DNA from: Branchipolynoe longqiensis
Lineage: Eukaryota; Annelida; Polychaeta; Phyllodocida; Polynoidae
Length of the DNA: 64,000 nucleotides
Direction: 5' to 3'
Assembly: GCA_030323885.1 (NCBI GenBank)
Contig: CM059189.1
Coordinates: 47,065,015-47,129,014 of the forward strand
Program-made: the position numbers and the translations under genes
Part shown: positions 32,765 to 43,465 of the stretch, one piece after another
Position numbering within the stretch: position 1 is the stretch's first letter
How the letters are laid out: the number at the start of each line of letters is the position of its first letter
Notes under the pieces: generated by a model
Seen by the model: only the letters and a program-made list of their open reading frames with translations
Database searches by the model: none
What the model was told of the DNA's origin: nothing

Positions 32765-33455
32765 GAAAAGCCCCTTGAGAGATTACAGATCTTAATACCT
32801 TACCGGAGAATACAGAACAGACGACAATTATAGATAATACATTACCGGAGAATATAGAGCAGGCAACAATTATAGATAATACATTACCGGAGAATACTGA
32901 GCAGACAAAAATTATAGATAATACATTACCGGAGAATATAGAGGAGACGACAATTATAGATAATACATTACCGGAGAATACAGAGCAGTCAACAATTATA
33001 GATAATATATTACCGGAGAATACAGAGCAGACGACAATTATAGATAATACATTACCAGAGAATGCAGACCAGAGGACAATTATAGATAATACATTACCGG
33101 AGAATACAGAGCAGACGACAATTATAGATAATACATTACCGGAGAATACAGAGCAGACGACAATTATAGATAATACATTACCTGAGAATACAGAGCAGAT
33201 GACAATTATAGATAATACATTACCGGAGAATAGAGAGCAGTCGACAATTATAGATAATATATTACCGGAGAATACAGAGCAGATGACAATTATAGATAAT
33301 ACAGTACCAGAGAATGCAGGCCAGAGGACAATTATAGATAATACATTACCGGAGAATACAGAGCAGGCGACAATTATAGATAATACATTACCAGAGAATA
33401 CAGAGCAGACGACAATTATAGAAAATACATTACCGGGGAATATACAGCAGACGAC
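32765..33455. repeat. 42-bp minisatellite in an intron, about 16 copies
   Basis: The unit GACAATTATAGATAATACAT then TACCGGAGAATACAGAGCAG repeats every 42 bp exactly (for example 32801, 32843, 32885). Because 42 is a multiple of three, it leaves a 247-codon minus frame made of a 14-residue repeat (SIIVVCSVFSGNVL). It ends 14 bp from the donor of the 33469-33741 exon and lies inside an intron, so I do not annotate it as coding. Confidence 0.95.
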
Positions 33456-33468
33456 AATCACTACTCAC

Positions 33469-33741
33469 TTTGCGGACGCTCACGTCAAACTGCCCCTTGA
33501 CGTACACATCCCGACAGCTGCTTCTCATGGCGGATATGACGTCATCGCCATGTTGCAGCTGCTCGTGCGTCATGGCGGCAACCCTGAGCAGCATTCCCAG
33601 GGTGCACCGCGCGCCCAGCGGCAAACACTGTCCTACGTCACTGTGGATCTGCTGCATGACGTCACACGGCGTCTTGCCGACGATGCCTGAGGTGGACAGC
33701 AGCGTGGCTACGTCATCAACGTCATAGGCACCGCCCTCTTC
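33469..33741 (-). CDS. Internal exon 2 of the 30-35 kb gene
   Basis: Acceptor TTGCAG at 33742; donor AAA before GTGAGT at 33468, close to the metazoan consensus. 273 bp, phase 0 to 0. It reads EEGGAYDVDDVATLLSTSGI, later CDVMQQIHSDVGQCLPLGAR, CTLGMLLRVAAMTHEQLQHG and CRDVYVKGQFDVSVRK. The amphipathic helical look again suggests a repeat-helix or adaptor protein. No catalytic motif or signal peptide is visible. I do not recognise the family. Confidence 0.85.
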
Positions 33742-33833
33742 CTGCAAGTGAAATAAGTAATTATTGTTATTATATTATTATTATTATCATCATGGATCTT
33801 GATTATTATTGGCATCGAGTGGCACATGTCAGC

Positions 33834-34178
33834 TTAAAGCTGCATAGTCACATGAAAACATCAAATTAAAAAAAAAAAAACAATTATCTAGATATCTAGC
33901 TTAGATGCTGGCGCACCCATTAAGCATTTGTTGCCACATAGAAGGTAATACAGAGTCAATTTAAATAACCCAGTTTTTTTCAGAGTTTTGGCGTGCTTGC
34001 CAACATTTATTTAGCAGGTTTACACTTCAAATATCTCCAAAGTTAGCCATGTAAGATAACAGTTACTTCAAACTAAAGTAAGGTAGATTATTAAAACCAA
34101 CCTGATAGATTTATCTGGTGAAAATGACAGAAAGTGCAGATATGCACCCCTCAAAACAATCGGACTATGCAACATTAA
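33834..34178. mobile_element. MITE G copy 3, complete, in an intron
   Basis: TTAAAGCTGCATAGTC (33834-33849) and GACTATGCAACATTAA (34163-34178) are inverted ends matching at 14 of 16 bases. The interior matches the copies at 18505 and 20765 in reverse. Confidence 0.8.
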
Positions 34179-34399
34179 ATGTGTCAAAAGACAAAGGTAA
34201 AATTTGTAAAAATTCTAAAAGGTGATAAAGTCCAGTCCAGCTATCCTCTGGAACTCTAAAAATTTGTTTATGGAGGGGTGGGGGGGGGGGGATTAGCATG
34301 CTGAGAAAATAATTTCAATATCACTGGAAATCGACTGAACCTAGCTTGACTGCCCTATTTAATAAAGTAATTTCACTATCTGACCAAAACATCCTTCAT

Positions 34400-34672
34400 A
34401 CAGATTTCCGCCATTTCCGCCAAGTGTACAATATTTTATGTCCCAATCATCACCATACGTCAATCTTCCATTTTTTCATTTTCCAATGTTGGCAACCCTG
34501 CAATACCATTAATATAGTAATATATAAATCTGACGGATTATTGTATCCAAAATGCACCACAGAACATCGAAGACAACAAATTCTCTGGGCGAGTAACCCC
34601 CTCCCCAGACCGCCCAATATAACATCCCTTAAGATCTTCTGGATTTTCATTTTTCAATGTTGGCAACCCTGC
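34400..34672. repeat. Repeat X copy 1, abutting an exon
   Basis: CATTTTCCAATGTTGGCAAC appears at both the middle (near 34480) and the right end. It matches 61768-62027 in reverse, including AACATCCCTTAAGATCTTC and GTACAATATTTTATGTC. The right end (GGCAACCCTGC) is only about 12 bp from the exon donor at 34684. Confidence 0.75.
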
Positions 34673-34684
34673 GTAAGACGTCAC

Positions 34685-34791
34685 CGTCCGCTGAGTCCCT
34701 CCACTGCCACCTCCCTCTGGCCTGAAGGCGGACATAATGTCCTGCAGGTTCCTCCACAGGCCTGTTGACCCAGCTGTACGCAGACATGCAG
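34685..34791 (-). CDS. Internal exon 1 (most 5' found) of the 30-35 kb gene
   Basis: It reads ACLRTAGSTGLWRNLQDIMS then AFRPEGGGSGGTQRT and ends ACG before GTGACG, a usable but sub-optimal donor. Exit phase 0 matches the next exon. The 5' border is uncertain: an acceptor GGACACAG at 34792 is preferred because of the pyrimidine-rich CCACCTCTCCCATCT upstream; GTACAG at 34774 is the alternative in the same phase. No further upstream exon was found; SINEs fill 34831-35790. Confidence 0.65.
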
Positions 34792-34830
34792 CTGTGTCCA
34801 CGCCACACACCCATTAGATGGGAGAGGTGG

Positions 34831-35032
34831 ATTTGTTTGTTTGGGTTTCACGTCCTAGCAACATGTACGGTCATATCAGGAAGGCTACCGACTTGTGACA
34901 GTGCACACTCATGTCGACTTGATAATGCTGCCCCACTGGGCGATCAGGCCACCGACACCATGACCCGATATCCCGCTCAGTCACATTATCCTGATACTGT
35001 GCTAGCCAGTCCTTGCCGTATCCTAGTGTAGT
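34831..35032 (-). mobile_element. SINE-A lacking head, fused to SINE-B
   Basis: TTTG tail; it stops at GCCGTATCCTAGT. SINE-B begins at the next bases. Confidence 0.85.
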
Positions 35033-35033
35033 A

Positions 35034-35206
35034 GCCTGCACTAAACTCTCAACTCTCAAGCAAGGAGCCACATAGACAGGTATGCATGGATAGGGTGGTG
35101 ACAGTAGGGAGCCTAGCTGGTCTAATTGAGCCGGAATGCAAGAGATATGGGTTCGATTCCCTCTCTAGGCGCAATATTTCCCATTTTCATCCCCTCCAGG
35201 GCATTA
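35034..35206 (+). mobile_element. SINE-B copy
   Basis: 5' segment GTAGTAGCCTGCACTAAACT ... CACATAGACAGG, then GGAGCCTAGCTGGTCTAATT, B box GGGTTCGATTCCC and ATATTTCCCATTTTCATC. Confidence 0.8.
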
Positions 35207-35282
35207 ATCATAATAATTAAATGATGACAACACCTAGTATAAAAAAATGGTGCTTACTAATATAATGACTATAACTATAATT

Positions 35283-35790
35283 ATGTCATGGGGGTGATGA
35301 AAATGGGAAATACTGTGCCTAGAGCGGGACTCGAACCCACATCTCTTTGCATTCCGGGCCAGTGTGCTAACCATTACACCACCTAGGCTCCCTGATATCA
35401 ACACACTCCCCACGCCTACCTGTCTATGTGGTTACTTGCCTGAGAGGTCAGTGCAGACCACTACACTCGTCCCCCTGTAATTGTAAGTCTTGTAATGCTT
35501 ACAATTACATACATACAGGCAATGCACTAACACATAGACATACACAGGGTAGGTTCAACAACCATACAGCGCAAAGCTTGTACAGGATCCTGATCACGGC
35601 AACCAGTGTCATGGGGGTGATGAAAATGGGAAATACTGTGCCTAGAGCGGGACTCGAACCCACATCTCTTTGCATTCCGGGCCAGTGTGCTAACCATTAC
35701 ACCACCTAGGCTCCCTGATATCAACACACTCCCCACGCCTACCTGTCTATGTGGTTACTTGCCTGAGAGGTCAGTGCAGACCACTACAAT
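35283..35790 (-). mobile_element. SINE-B dimer, second locus
   Basis: Two nearly identical units (about 35283-35470 and 35622-35790) each contain CATGGGGGTGATGAAAATGG and the same tRNA-like part (minus strand: GCCTAGGTGGTGTAATGGTT, GGGTTCGAGTCCC). The spacer with TTACATTACAAGACTTAC (minus) matches the 4.9-kb locus. Confidence 0.85.
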
Positions 35791-36378
35791 TACAATAATA
35801 AGAAAATGACTATTTACTATTGTTGGTATTACTGATATTACTACTATTACTGCTATTGGTACTATTGTTTCTATTATTACTACTATCACTATTATTACCA
35901 TAATTACCATTTTTAGCTATCATTATTACTATTATTATTGCAGCCACAGGCCATAGTTTAGGCGCGGGAAACCTGCTTAAATACACAGGCAGGAGCCAAT
36001 ACACAATTTCCGCGACTAGTACGACACCTGGTGATAGACAACGACACTTGTGTTGTGGGTCGACAGTGTGTCACTGTGTTATTTTCAATCAATCAATCAA
36101 CCAATCAATCAAAAGGATACAGCTATAATTATCAAAAATGATTTTAAAATGGTAAGTATGTTTTCTCTATAAATCCACATTCGTGCCGAAAAGACTGTCA
36201 ATTGCTCAATATGAAGCCAGTGTTAACAGAGCCTCAATTGCCTCTCCACAGATCCTGTGACCCACAAGTCCAGTCTGGATTACACTCTGTGCATGCGTCG
36301 CCGAAATCGTGTATTGGAGAATCCGTCAGTACAAGTTGACAGAGACCATTAGTGGAACCACCTGCGGTGGCGGGCTGA
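35791..36378. other. No gene recognised
   Basis: An ATT/ACT-rich stretch at 35800-35940, then unique-looking sequence with (AATC)n at 36085-36112. A minus frame of 127 codons (36234-36617) reads into a SINE tail and has no splice support. Confidence 0.5.
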
Positions 36379-36399
36379 GGCCGGCAGGGGGCGCGCAGT
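36379..36399 (+). promoter_or_regulatory. CTCF-like motif
   Basis: CCGGCAGGGGGCGCGC fits the conserved CTCF core (CCASYAGRKGGCR) at most positions, in a GC-rich island in otherwise AT-rich DNA. Confidence 0.35.
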
Positions 36400-36584
36400 A
36401 TTGTAAACCTGTTAGCCCACCCTATCTCTGCCGGCAGCGTCCCACCACTTCCGGTAATCACCAAGCAGAACTTGGGTCTGCCTGCCACTCTCTCTGGCAT
36501 ATATGCACCCCTCCACCCCCAAACCCCACCCACCTCACTCACAACCACCATCCACCTCACGCCCTCCGCCCGGGTAAATAGTTC

Positions 36585-36911
36585 GTTAGTTGTTGGAGTT
36601 TTACGTCCTTGCAACATCTAAGGTCATATCAGGACGGGGACCGACTTATGACAGTGCACACTCATGGTGACTTTATAGTGCTGATCCACTGGGAAATCAG
36701 GCCACTGGTACCATGACCCGATATCCCACTCAATCATGTTATCATGACACTGAGCGAACCAGTCCTTGTCCTATCCTATTAATGCCGAGCACCTGGCTAG
36801 GAAGCAACAAGTATCAATTTTATAAGGCATTCATTTGACTCGACCGGGAACTGAACTCCCGATCTTTCGCATGCGAGGCCCGCACTCTACCGATTTGGCC
36901 TCTGTGCCGGT
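36585..36911 (-). mobile_element. SINE-A, full length, type-2 head
   Basis: GTTAGTTGTTGGAGTTTTAC tail; head end GATTTGGCCTCTGTGCCGG. Confidence 0.9.
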
Positions 36912-37280
36912 CTCCGAATAACTATAACCCGCATTCTCAATGTATGTGATGCATAATTTTATTATACAAATATAAATATTGCAATGTTTTTCTACTTAGG
37001 TTATTTCCATGTTCCAGCCTTATGGAGGGATGAAAGTGGTGTCCGATAAAAATCGCGGAAATCAAGCCTTGGCGAATTTCTGTGAAAACGCGGCTCTTCA
37101 GCCGTTCGATTAGCACTGTCAGGGAATCACAGAAAAATGCCGGAAGTCAGGTTGCAACTATCCTTGTTGTGACTGTACCTAACACTTTCTTGTTGGGTTT
37201 TGTGTTCTCGCAACATCTAAGGTGGCGGTAATGGTAATTAATGGTGGTGGTGAGGATAATGGGAATGATAATGGTGATGG

Positions 37281-37635
37281 TTTGTTTGTTTGCTGTTGTT
37301 TTACATCCTAGCAACATCTAAGGTCATATCAGGACGGGTACTGACTTGTGACAGTGCACACTCATGATAACTTTATAGTGCTGCCTCACTGGGAGACCAG
37401 GCTGCCAGCAGCATGAGTTGATACCCCACCCAGTCACATTATTGTGACACTGAGCCAACAAGTCCTTGTCCTATCCTAATAATGCCAAGCGCCTGGCTAG
37501 GGAGCGACAAGCATCAATATTTAAGTCATTGGTTTGATTCGACCAGGGTTCGAACTCACAATCCCATGGATTCGGATCACCCGATCTCCCAAAACAGGAG
37601 ACGGACGCTCAACTCATTCGGCCATCCCGTCTGGT
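37281..37635 (-). mobile_element. SINE-A, full length, TTTG tail with type-1 head
   Basis: It ends CTCATTCGGCCATCCCGTCT then GGT. The B-box region is partly duplicated. Confidence 0.95.
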
Positions 37636-37736
37636 GTGGTGATGGTGATAGTGGTGGTAATGATGGTGATGTTAATGGTGGTGGTGATGATGTTAATGGT
37701 GACGGTGATGATGTTAATGGGGACGGTGAGGATTTG

Positions 37737-38072
37737 CTTGTTTGTTTGTTGTTGTTTTACGTCCTAGCAACATCTAAGGTCATATCAGGACGGGTACCGA
37801 CTTATGACAGTACACTCATGGTGATTTTATAGTGCTGCCCCACTGGGAAATCAGGCCGCCAGCACCATGACCCAATATCCCACTCAGTCACATTATCCTG
37901 ACACCTAGCTAACCAGCCCTTGCCCTACCCTAATAATGCCGAGCACCAGGCTAGGAAGCGACAAGTATCAATTTTTAAGTCATTGGTTTGACTCGACGGG
38001 AACCAAACTCGCGAACTCCCGATCTTCCGCACGCGAGGCCTGTGCTCTACCGATTCGGCCACCGAGCCCGGT
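37737..38072 (-). mobile_element. SINE-A, full length, TTTG tail with type-2 head
   Basis: Tail GTTTGTTGTTGTTTTACGTC; head end CGATTCGGCCACCGAGCCCG. It has a different head type from its neighbour although the tail is the same. Confidence 0.95.
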
Positions 38073-38349
38073 GATGGTGGTGGTGGTGATGGTGGTGGTG
38101 GTGGTGGTATATAGGTTGAAGCCATTGAATTGCCCGCTGTAGGCCTCATCGCTTTTAACGAAAGATTTTCAATAAAAAAGCAGACAGCGCCAACCATGAA
38201 TTTTATGGCAACAAAAACATTAAAATTGCCCAGAGTAAGGCGAGGCAATAACCTTTGCTCGTCTGGATGCTACATTGAGCAGAGGAGATAAAAAGCTCTC
38301 TACTTGCTGCCGTAGCCCATGGCAGACTTCTGCTGTAATCACTCGCAAC

Positions 38350-38675
38350 TTGTTTGTTTGTTGTTTTATGTCCTAGCAACATCTAATGTCATATGAGGAT
38401 GGGTACCAACTTGTGACAGTGCACTCATGGCAACTTTACAGTGCTGTGCCATTGGGAGACCAGGCTGCCGGAACCATGACCTGATATCCCACACAGTCAC
38501 ATTATCCTTATACTGCGCTAACCAGTCCTTGTTCTATCCTATCAATGGCACGCGCCAGGCCAGGTAGTGACAAGTATCAATTTTGTATGTTATTGATTCG
38601 ACTTGGCTGGGATTCGAGCTCTCGACCTTCCGTAAGGGAAGCCTGCGCTCTACTGACTCGGCCACTGCGTCCGGT
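38350..38675 (-). mobile_element. SINE-A, full length, TTTG tail with type-2 head
   Basis: TGTTTGTTTGTTGTTTTATG to ACTCGGCCACTGCGTCCGGT. The stretch 38112-38349 has no recognisable content. Confidence 0.95.
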
Positions 38676-38845
38676 AGCTCTCTCACCACCTGTAAACATC
38701 ACCATTGCGGTGCTGCTGTAGATGCAGTAGTCATGCTGGCACCAGCGACATTTTACTGCGTTGAAGCCTACAATAAAGAAATAGCTGGGTCTGATTGTAA
38801 TTCCAAATAGTAGAACTAAGTTTAATCAACGTTTTGTCCAAATGC

Positions 38846-39268
38846 GTTGTTGCTTGCTGGGGCCTTACATTATAGCAACATATATCATATCAGAAGGGGC
38901 CATACACTGTTTATGATCAGAATTCAAGACTATTTTCATTTGGATTTCAGGGAAAAAACTATGATGGTGAATTGCGATTTTGGACTAATTTAGATCAGTG
39001 GGGACGGTTTAATGGAATTCAAGGCATTTCAAGACTAAATACCTAAAATAGGTTAAATATTTTAGGCTTTTCAAGGCCTTCAAATGGGGGAAATGAAGTT
39101 CAACACTTTTCAAGACTTTCCAAGCACCGTACACACCCTGGACTTGTGACTGCACACTGAGAGCTGCCCCTTTAAGAGACCAAGCTGTCAGCACCATGCC
39201 CCAATATCCCACTCAGTCACATATTTTGATACCTGAGCAAAATCCCTATCCTATTAATGCCGAGCACG
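38846..39268 (-). mobile_element. SINE-A split by repeat F
   Basis: The tail part 38846-38903 (GCCTTACATTATAGCAACAT) and the remainder 39142-39268 (CTTGTGACTGCACACTGAGA onward) are separated by repeat F. Confidence 0.75.
38918..39140. repeat. Repeat F copy 2, inserted in a SINE-A
   Basis: GAATTCAAGACTATTTTCAT to CGTACACACCCTGGA, matching 1059-1284. Its insertion shows that F is mobile, or was after the SINE. Confidence 0.75.
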
Positions 39269-39497
39269 AACCAATGACTTACACATGTCATACTTGTCAT
39301 TATGTAGCCTGGTGTTCGGTATGAATAGGATAGGGCAAGGACTGGTTTGCTCAGTATCAGGATAATGTGATTGAGTGGGATATCGGTTCATGGTGCTGGT
39401 GTCTAAGCGATGTAGCACTATTAAGTCACCATCAGTGTGCACTATCACAAATCGGTACCCATCCTGACATGACCAGAAATGTTGCTAGGATACAAAC
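39268..39497 (+). mobile_element. SINE-A headless copy
   Basis: From AACCAATGACTTACACATGT to GCTAGGATACAAACCC. It faces the previous copy, as in the 9.2-kb pair. Confidence 0.85.
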
Positions 39498-39566
39498 CCA
39501 CCATTAAAGAACAAGAACTGTGGCAGAGCTTTTTGCGATCGACACAAATGCTCAACACAATTAGAG

Positions 39567-39872
39567 TTGGTTGGTTGTTGGGAGTTTTACGTCCTGGCAA
39601 CATCTAAGGTCATACCAGGACGGGTACCGACTTGTGACAGTGCACACTCAGGGCGACTTTATAGTGCTGCCCGATTGGGAGACCAGGCCGCCAGCACCAT
39701 GACATGATATCCCACTCAGTTACATTATCCTGAGACTGAGCTAACCAGTCCTTGCCCTATCCCAATACTGCCGAGTGCCTGGCTGGGAAGCGACAAGTAT
39801 CAACTTTTAAGTCATTGGTTTGAATCGACCAGGTTTCGAACCCACGATCCCATTGTCTACCAACATGGGCAC
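39567..39872 (-). mobile_element. SINE-A, GGTT tail with type-1 head
   Basis: GGTTGGTTGTTGGGAGTTTT tail; head region GTTTCGAACCCACGATCCCA then ACCAACATGGGCA, truncated there. Confidence 0.9.
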
Positions 39873-40184
39873 AGATTGGATCATACACCACACTTGTTTA
39901 CAAATGCAGTGTTCGTCGAGGGACCGCCTTTTTAGTAAAAGACCGCCGGGATCCATTACCGGCTACATTTGGGATACAATGGTGGCCGAGCCGGTACAGG
40001 GGCCGGCCCGACCCCGGGTTCGGGCCAGCGGAGACGGCATCAAAGAGAGACTGTGTTAGCAGACAGCCGCCACGACCCAGCAAGTTCACAGAGGGCGGGC
40101 TACACCAACTAACAAGCACACATTCCCGCTAAAAAAAAAGCACCTAACAGTAACACTCGTGTGTATGCTTATGGATCTCACTTT

Positions 40185-40700
40185 GAGCTGATGGGATCTC
40201 GCACTGCTTGATGGGATCTTACATTGTCTCAATGGGCCTCACATTGCCTCGTGGGATCTTACATTGTCTCAATGGGCCTCACATTGCCTCGCAGGATCTT
40301 ACATTGTCTCAATGGGTCTCACATTGCCTCGCAGGATCTTACATTGTCTCAATGGGTCTCACATTGCATTGAGGGATCTTACATTGTCCCAATGGGTCTC
40401 ACATTGCCTCACAGGATTTCGCATTGTCTCAATGGGTCTCACATTGCCTCACGGGATCTCGTATTGTCTCAATGGGTCTCACACTGCCTTCTGGGATCTT
40501 ACATTGTCTCAATGGGTCTCACATTGCCTCACAGGATTTCACAATGTCTCAATGGGTCTCACATTGCCTCACAGGATTTTACATTGTCTCAAAGGGTTTC
40601 ACACTGCTTCATGGGATCTCGTATTGTCTCACACTGCCTCGCGGGATCGTCCATTGTCTCAATGGGTCTCACACTGCCTTGTGAGACCTCACCTTCTCTC
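40185..40700. repeat. 40-bp minisatellite, about 13 copies
   Basis: Each unit is CATTGTCTCAATGGGTCTCA then CATTGCCTCACAGGATCTTA with small changes. Since 40 is not a multiple of three, three units make one 120-bp coding-like period and all plus frames stay open (162-232 codons). The array degenerates to the right until about 40880. Confidence 0.95.
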
Positions 40701-41050
40701 GTGGGGTCTTGAATCATCTCATGGACCTCGTCTCAACTCATGGGGTCTCACAAGGGTCTCTTGGATCTTGGTCAGCCACATTGGGTTTCACGTGTTCTCG
40801 CGCCTCATTTCAGAGCCTCATTGCATGGGTTTCATGGGTTTCATGGAATCACACGCATTCCCTTGGGGACTCTTGCACAACTTCTCCTCCAAAACACATA
40901 CCCATATTTACGCGCCCATGTTCAGCGAGTTGATATCGCAACATCAGTGCATCCCTATTTAACAGTCGGTCAGCAGAGAGTTGCCAGAAAACTATTCTGC
41001 GAAGAAGACCTGGCACAGGAAAATTGAATAAGAAGGGACAGGAGGAAGAT

Positions 41051-41366
41051 TGTTTGTTTGTTGTTTGACGTCCTAGCAACATCTAAGGTAATATCAGGAC
41101 GGGTAACGACTTGTGACAGTGCGCACTCATGACGACTTTTATAGTTCTGCCCCACTGGGAGACCAGACCACCAGCACCATGCCCTGATATCCCACTCATT
41201 CACATTATCCTGACACTGAGCCAACCGGTCCTTGCCCTATCCTAATAATGCCAGGCGCCTGGCTAGGAAGCGACAAGTATAAATTTGTAAGTCAGGAAGC
41301 GACAAGTATAAATTTGTAAGTCATCGGTTTGACTCGACTAGGGTTCGAACACACGATCTACAAATG
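41051..41366 (-). mobile_element. SINE-A with a short internal duplication
   Basis: AGGAAGCGACAAGTATAAAT then TTGTAAGTC occurs twice in tandem at about 41265-41323. TTTG tail; truncated head. Confidence 0.9.
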
Positions 41367-41369
41367 GGA

Positions 41370-41960
41370 TGAAGATGAAGGGTCAGTGGGGTGAGGAAGT
41401 TCCAGTCTCCATTCCAGCGAAATAACTATCGTTCGTTTTTTTTAAATTAAAAGATGAAAGGGTAGAGGGGAGAGGAACTTCCAGTCTGCATTCCAGCAAA
41501 ATGCCTCTCATTGGGAACAATAGATTATAATATATCATTGAACTTTAATATATTTTCATATTTTTACATTAAAAAAAAGAAAAAGAGACAATTTCTCGTT
41601 AAAGCCACGCAGAGCGTACCAGACAATTTTCGCCGAGACGCTCGGTGAGCTGTTAGTGTCGCAGTGCCTGAGCCACTCAGGTGTATTTAACGAACTGATT
41701 AAAAGGTTAGTAAGCGCATCGCCCAATCGCCGGCTCGGAGATTAAGGGACCGTCTCAAAGGTCACCAAGCCAACCCATAAAAAGTGGACCGTCTTAATTA
41801 CAACGCCGACAAAGCCAAACCTCGTGCGAGGGAATACTAGGTCCCCTTGTCCTTAGTTTAGTCATTTAGTCTTTTTTTCTCCTTTAAAAAAAATAATTAC
41901 TTTTTTGCTTCTTTTTTTCCTCCCACCGCGCGGTTTGGTTTCTTGATCAAAGAAACACAC
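41370..41960. other. No gene recognised; unique-looking block
   Basis: Two related stretches begin it (AACTTCCAGTCTGCATTCCA-type, near 41398 and 41475). From 41580 to 41850 the sequence is balanced in composition, not repetitive and not open in any frame. It carries AAGGTCA-type half sites. It could be a conserved non-coding element, but only alignment can tell. Confidence 0.4.
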
Positions 41961-41964
41961 TGGG

Positions 41965-42267
41965 TTTGTTTGTTTGCTTGTTGTTTTATGTCCTAGTAAC
42001 ATCTAAGGTCATATCAGGACTGATACCGTCTTGTGACAGTGCACACTCATGATTACTTTATAGTGCTGCCCAACTGGGAAATTAGGGGCCGGCCACCATG
42101 ACCCAAAATCCCCCACACGCACATTATCCTGCCACTGTGCTGCCCAGTCCTTGCCCTATCCTATTAATGCCGAGCCCCAGGCTAGGAAGCGACAAGTATC
42201 AATCATAAAGGCATTTGGTTTGACTCGCCTGGGAACATAACTCCTGACTTTTCGCACGCGAGGCCGT
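41965..42267 (-). mobile_element. SINE-A, TTTG tail, partial head
   Basis: Stops at CGCACGCGAGGCCGTTG. Confidence 0.9.
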
Positions 42268-42318
42268 TGCAGAAGGAGAGTACAAAGTGGATGTAGGGCG
42301 GTGGACGCTGTTCACAAT

Positions 42319-42844
42319 GTTTGTTTGTTGTTGTTTCACGTCCTAGCAACATCTAAGGTCATATCAGAATGGGTACCGACATGTGACAATGCGCACTCAG
42401 TGGTTGGTGGTTGGTGGTGGTGGGGTGGTGTTGGTGGTGGTGGTTGTTGTTTTACATCCTAGCAACATCTAAGGTCATATCAGGACGGGTACCGACATGT
42501 GATAATGCGCAGTCAGTGGTGGAGAGTCAAGAGTACAGAACTGGACACCTTAGTTGTTGTTGTTTGTTGTTGTTTAACGTCCTAGCAACATTTAAGGTCA
42601 TATCAGGACGGGGACTGACTTGTGACAGTGCGCACTCATGCCAACTTTATAGTGCTGCCCCATTGGAAGACCAGGCCACCAGCACCATGACCTGATATCC
42701 CACTCAGTCACATTATCCTGACACTTAGCCAACCAGTCCTTGTCATATCCTAATAATGCCGGGCGCCTGGCTCGGAAGCGGCAAGTATCAATTTTTAAGT
42801 CATCGGTTTGACTCGACCAGGGTTCCAATCCCACGATCTACCAC
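42319..42844 (-). mobile_element. Three SINE-A tails in tandem
   Basis: Truncated copies at 42319-42400 and 42441-42513 both break off at the same point (CATGTGA[CT]AATGCGCA[CG]TCAGTGG). A near-complete copy follows (42554-42844). The shared break suggests local duplication rather than independent insertion. Confidence 0.8.
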
Positions 42845-42941
42845 CTTTGTCAACATACATTGCCTTTTAGCTGCAGTCTACAAAATAACTCGGTGTAAAA
42901 AGGAAGTAAAGCAACAACAAAGTGCCTTGTTTACAGAAAGC

Positions 42942-43261
42942 TGGAGCGGGACGTAGCTCAGGTGCTAGAGTGTCCACCTGTGAAGGTGTCAGTCATCTGA
43001 GCAATCCTGCTCAGTGGACCCATTTGCAGCTCGAGCTATTTTCCGCTCCAACCACTGGTCCACAACTGGTTCATCAAAGGCTGTAGTATGTGATATCCTG
43101 TCAGTGGGAAAGTTCATATAAAATACCCCTTGCTGCCTAAGTGGCGGCAGTGGGTTTTCTCCAAAGAAATATGTCAGAATGACCATGTGTTTGATGTCAA
43201 ATAGCCGATGATGAAAATCAATGTGCTCTAGAGGCATCGTTAAATAAGACAAGATTTCCTT
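42942..43261 (+). mobile_element. SINE-C, full length with 15-bp target duplication
   Basis: TTGTTTACAGAAAGC flanks it perfectly (42927-42941 and 43262-43276). The head is GGAGCGGGACGTAGCTCAGG, the centre TGGTCCACAACTGGTTCATC, the 3' end CGTTAAATAAGACAAGATTT. A long perfect duplication implies a fairly recent insertion. Confidence 0.95.
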
Positions 43262-43465
43262 TTGTTTACAGAAAGCATGCATGTATTCACTGAGGAGCAG
43301 CCGAGGATAGCGGATTAAATGTCGTCTGCTGCGCACAGATTCACTCACGTGTATTTTGTTAGGAGGAGGTATGTTTGTATTTCCCAACTTTGTGGGCGCT
43401 AAATGTCACACCTGGGTAACGTACTGAATGTCACGTGTCGGAGAGAAAGAGTCAGTAACTGAGAG

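Larger units (their letters stand above)
37188..38111. repeat. GGT/GAT microsatellite interrupted by SINE-A copies
   Basis: A (GGTGAT)-like tract appears in three pieces (37227-37280, 37636-37732, 38073-38111). Between them lie two minus SINE-A elements (37281-37635 and 37737-38072). A SINE-A tail fragment (37188-37223) precedes them. Confidence 0.85.

Noticed and set aside
32718..33461. 247-codon frame with a 14-residue repeat, resembling a secreted or membrane repeat protein
   Set aside because: It is a strict 42-bp DNA array located in an intron of the 30-35 kb gene. The frame continues into SINE sequence at its end.
40224..40962. Overlapping frames of 162 and 232 codons
   Set aside because: The 40-bp array is open in all plus frames, which is what a stop-free repeat gives; a gene would favour one.
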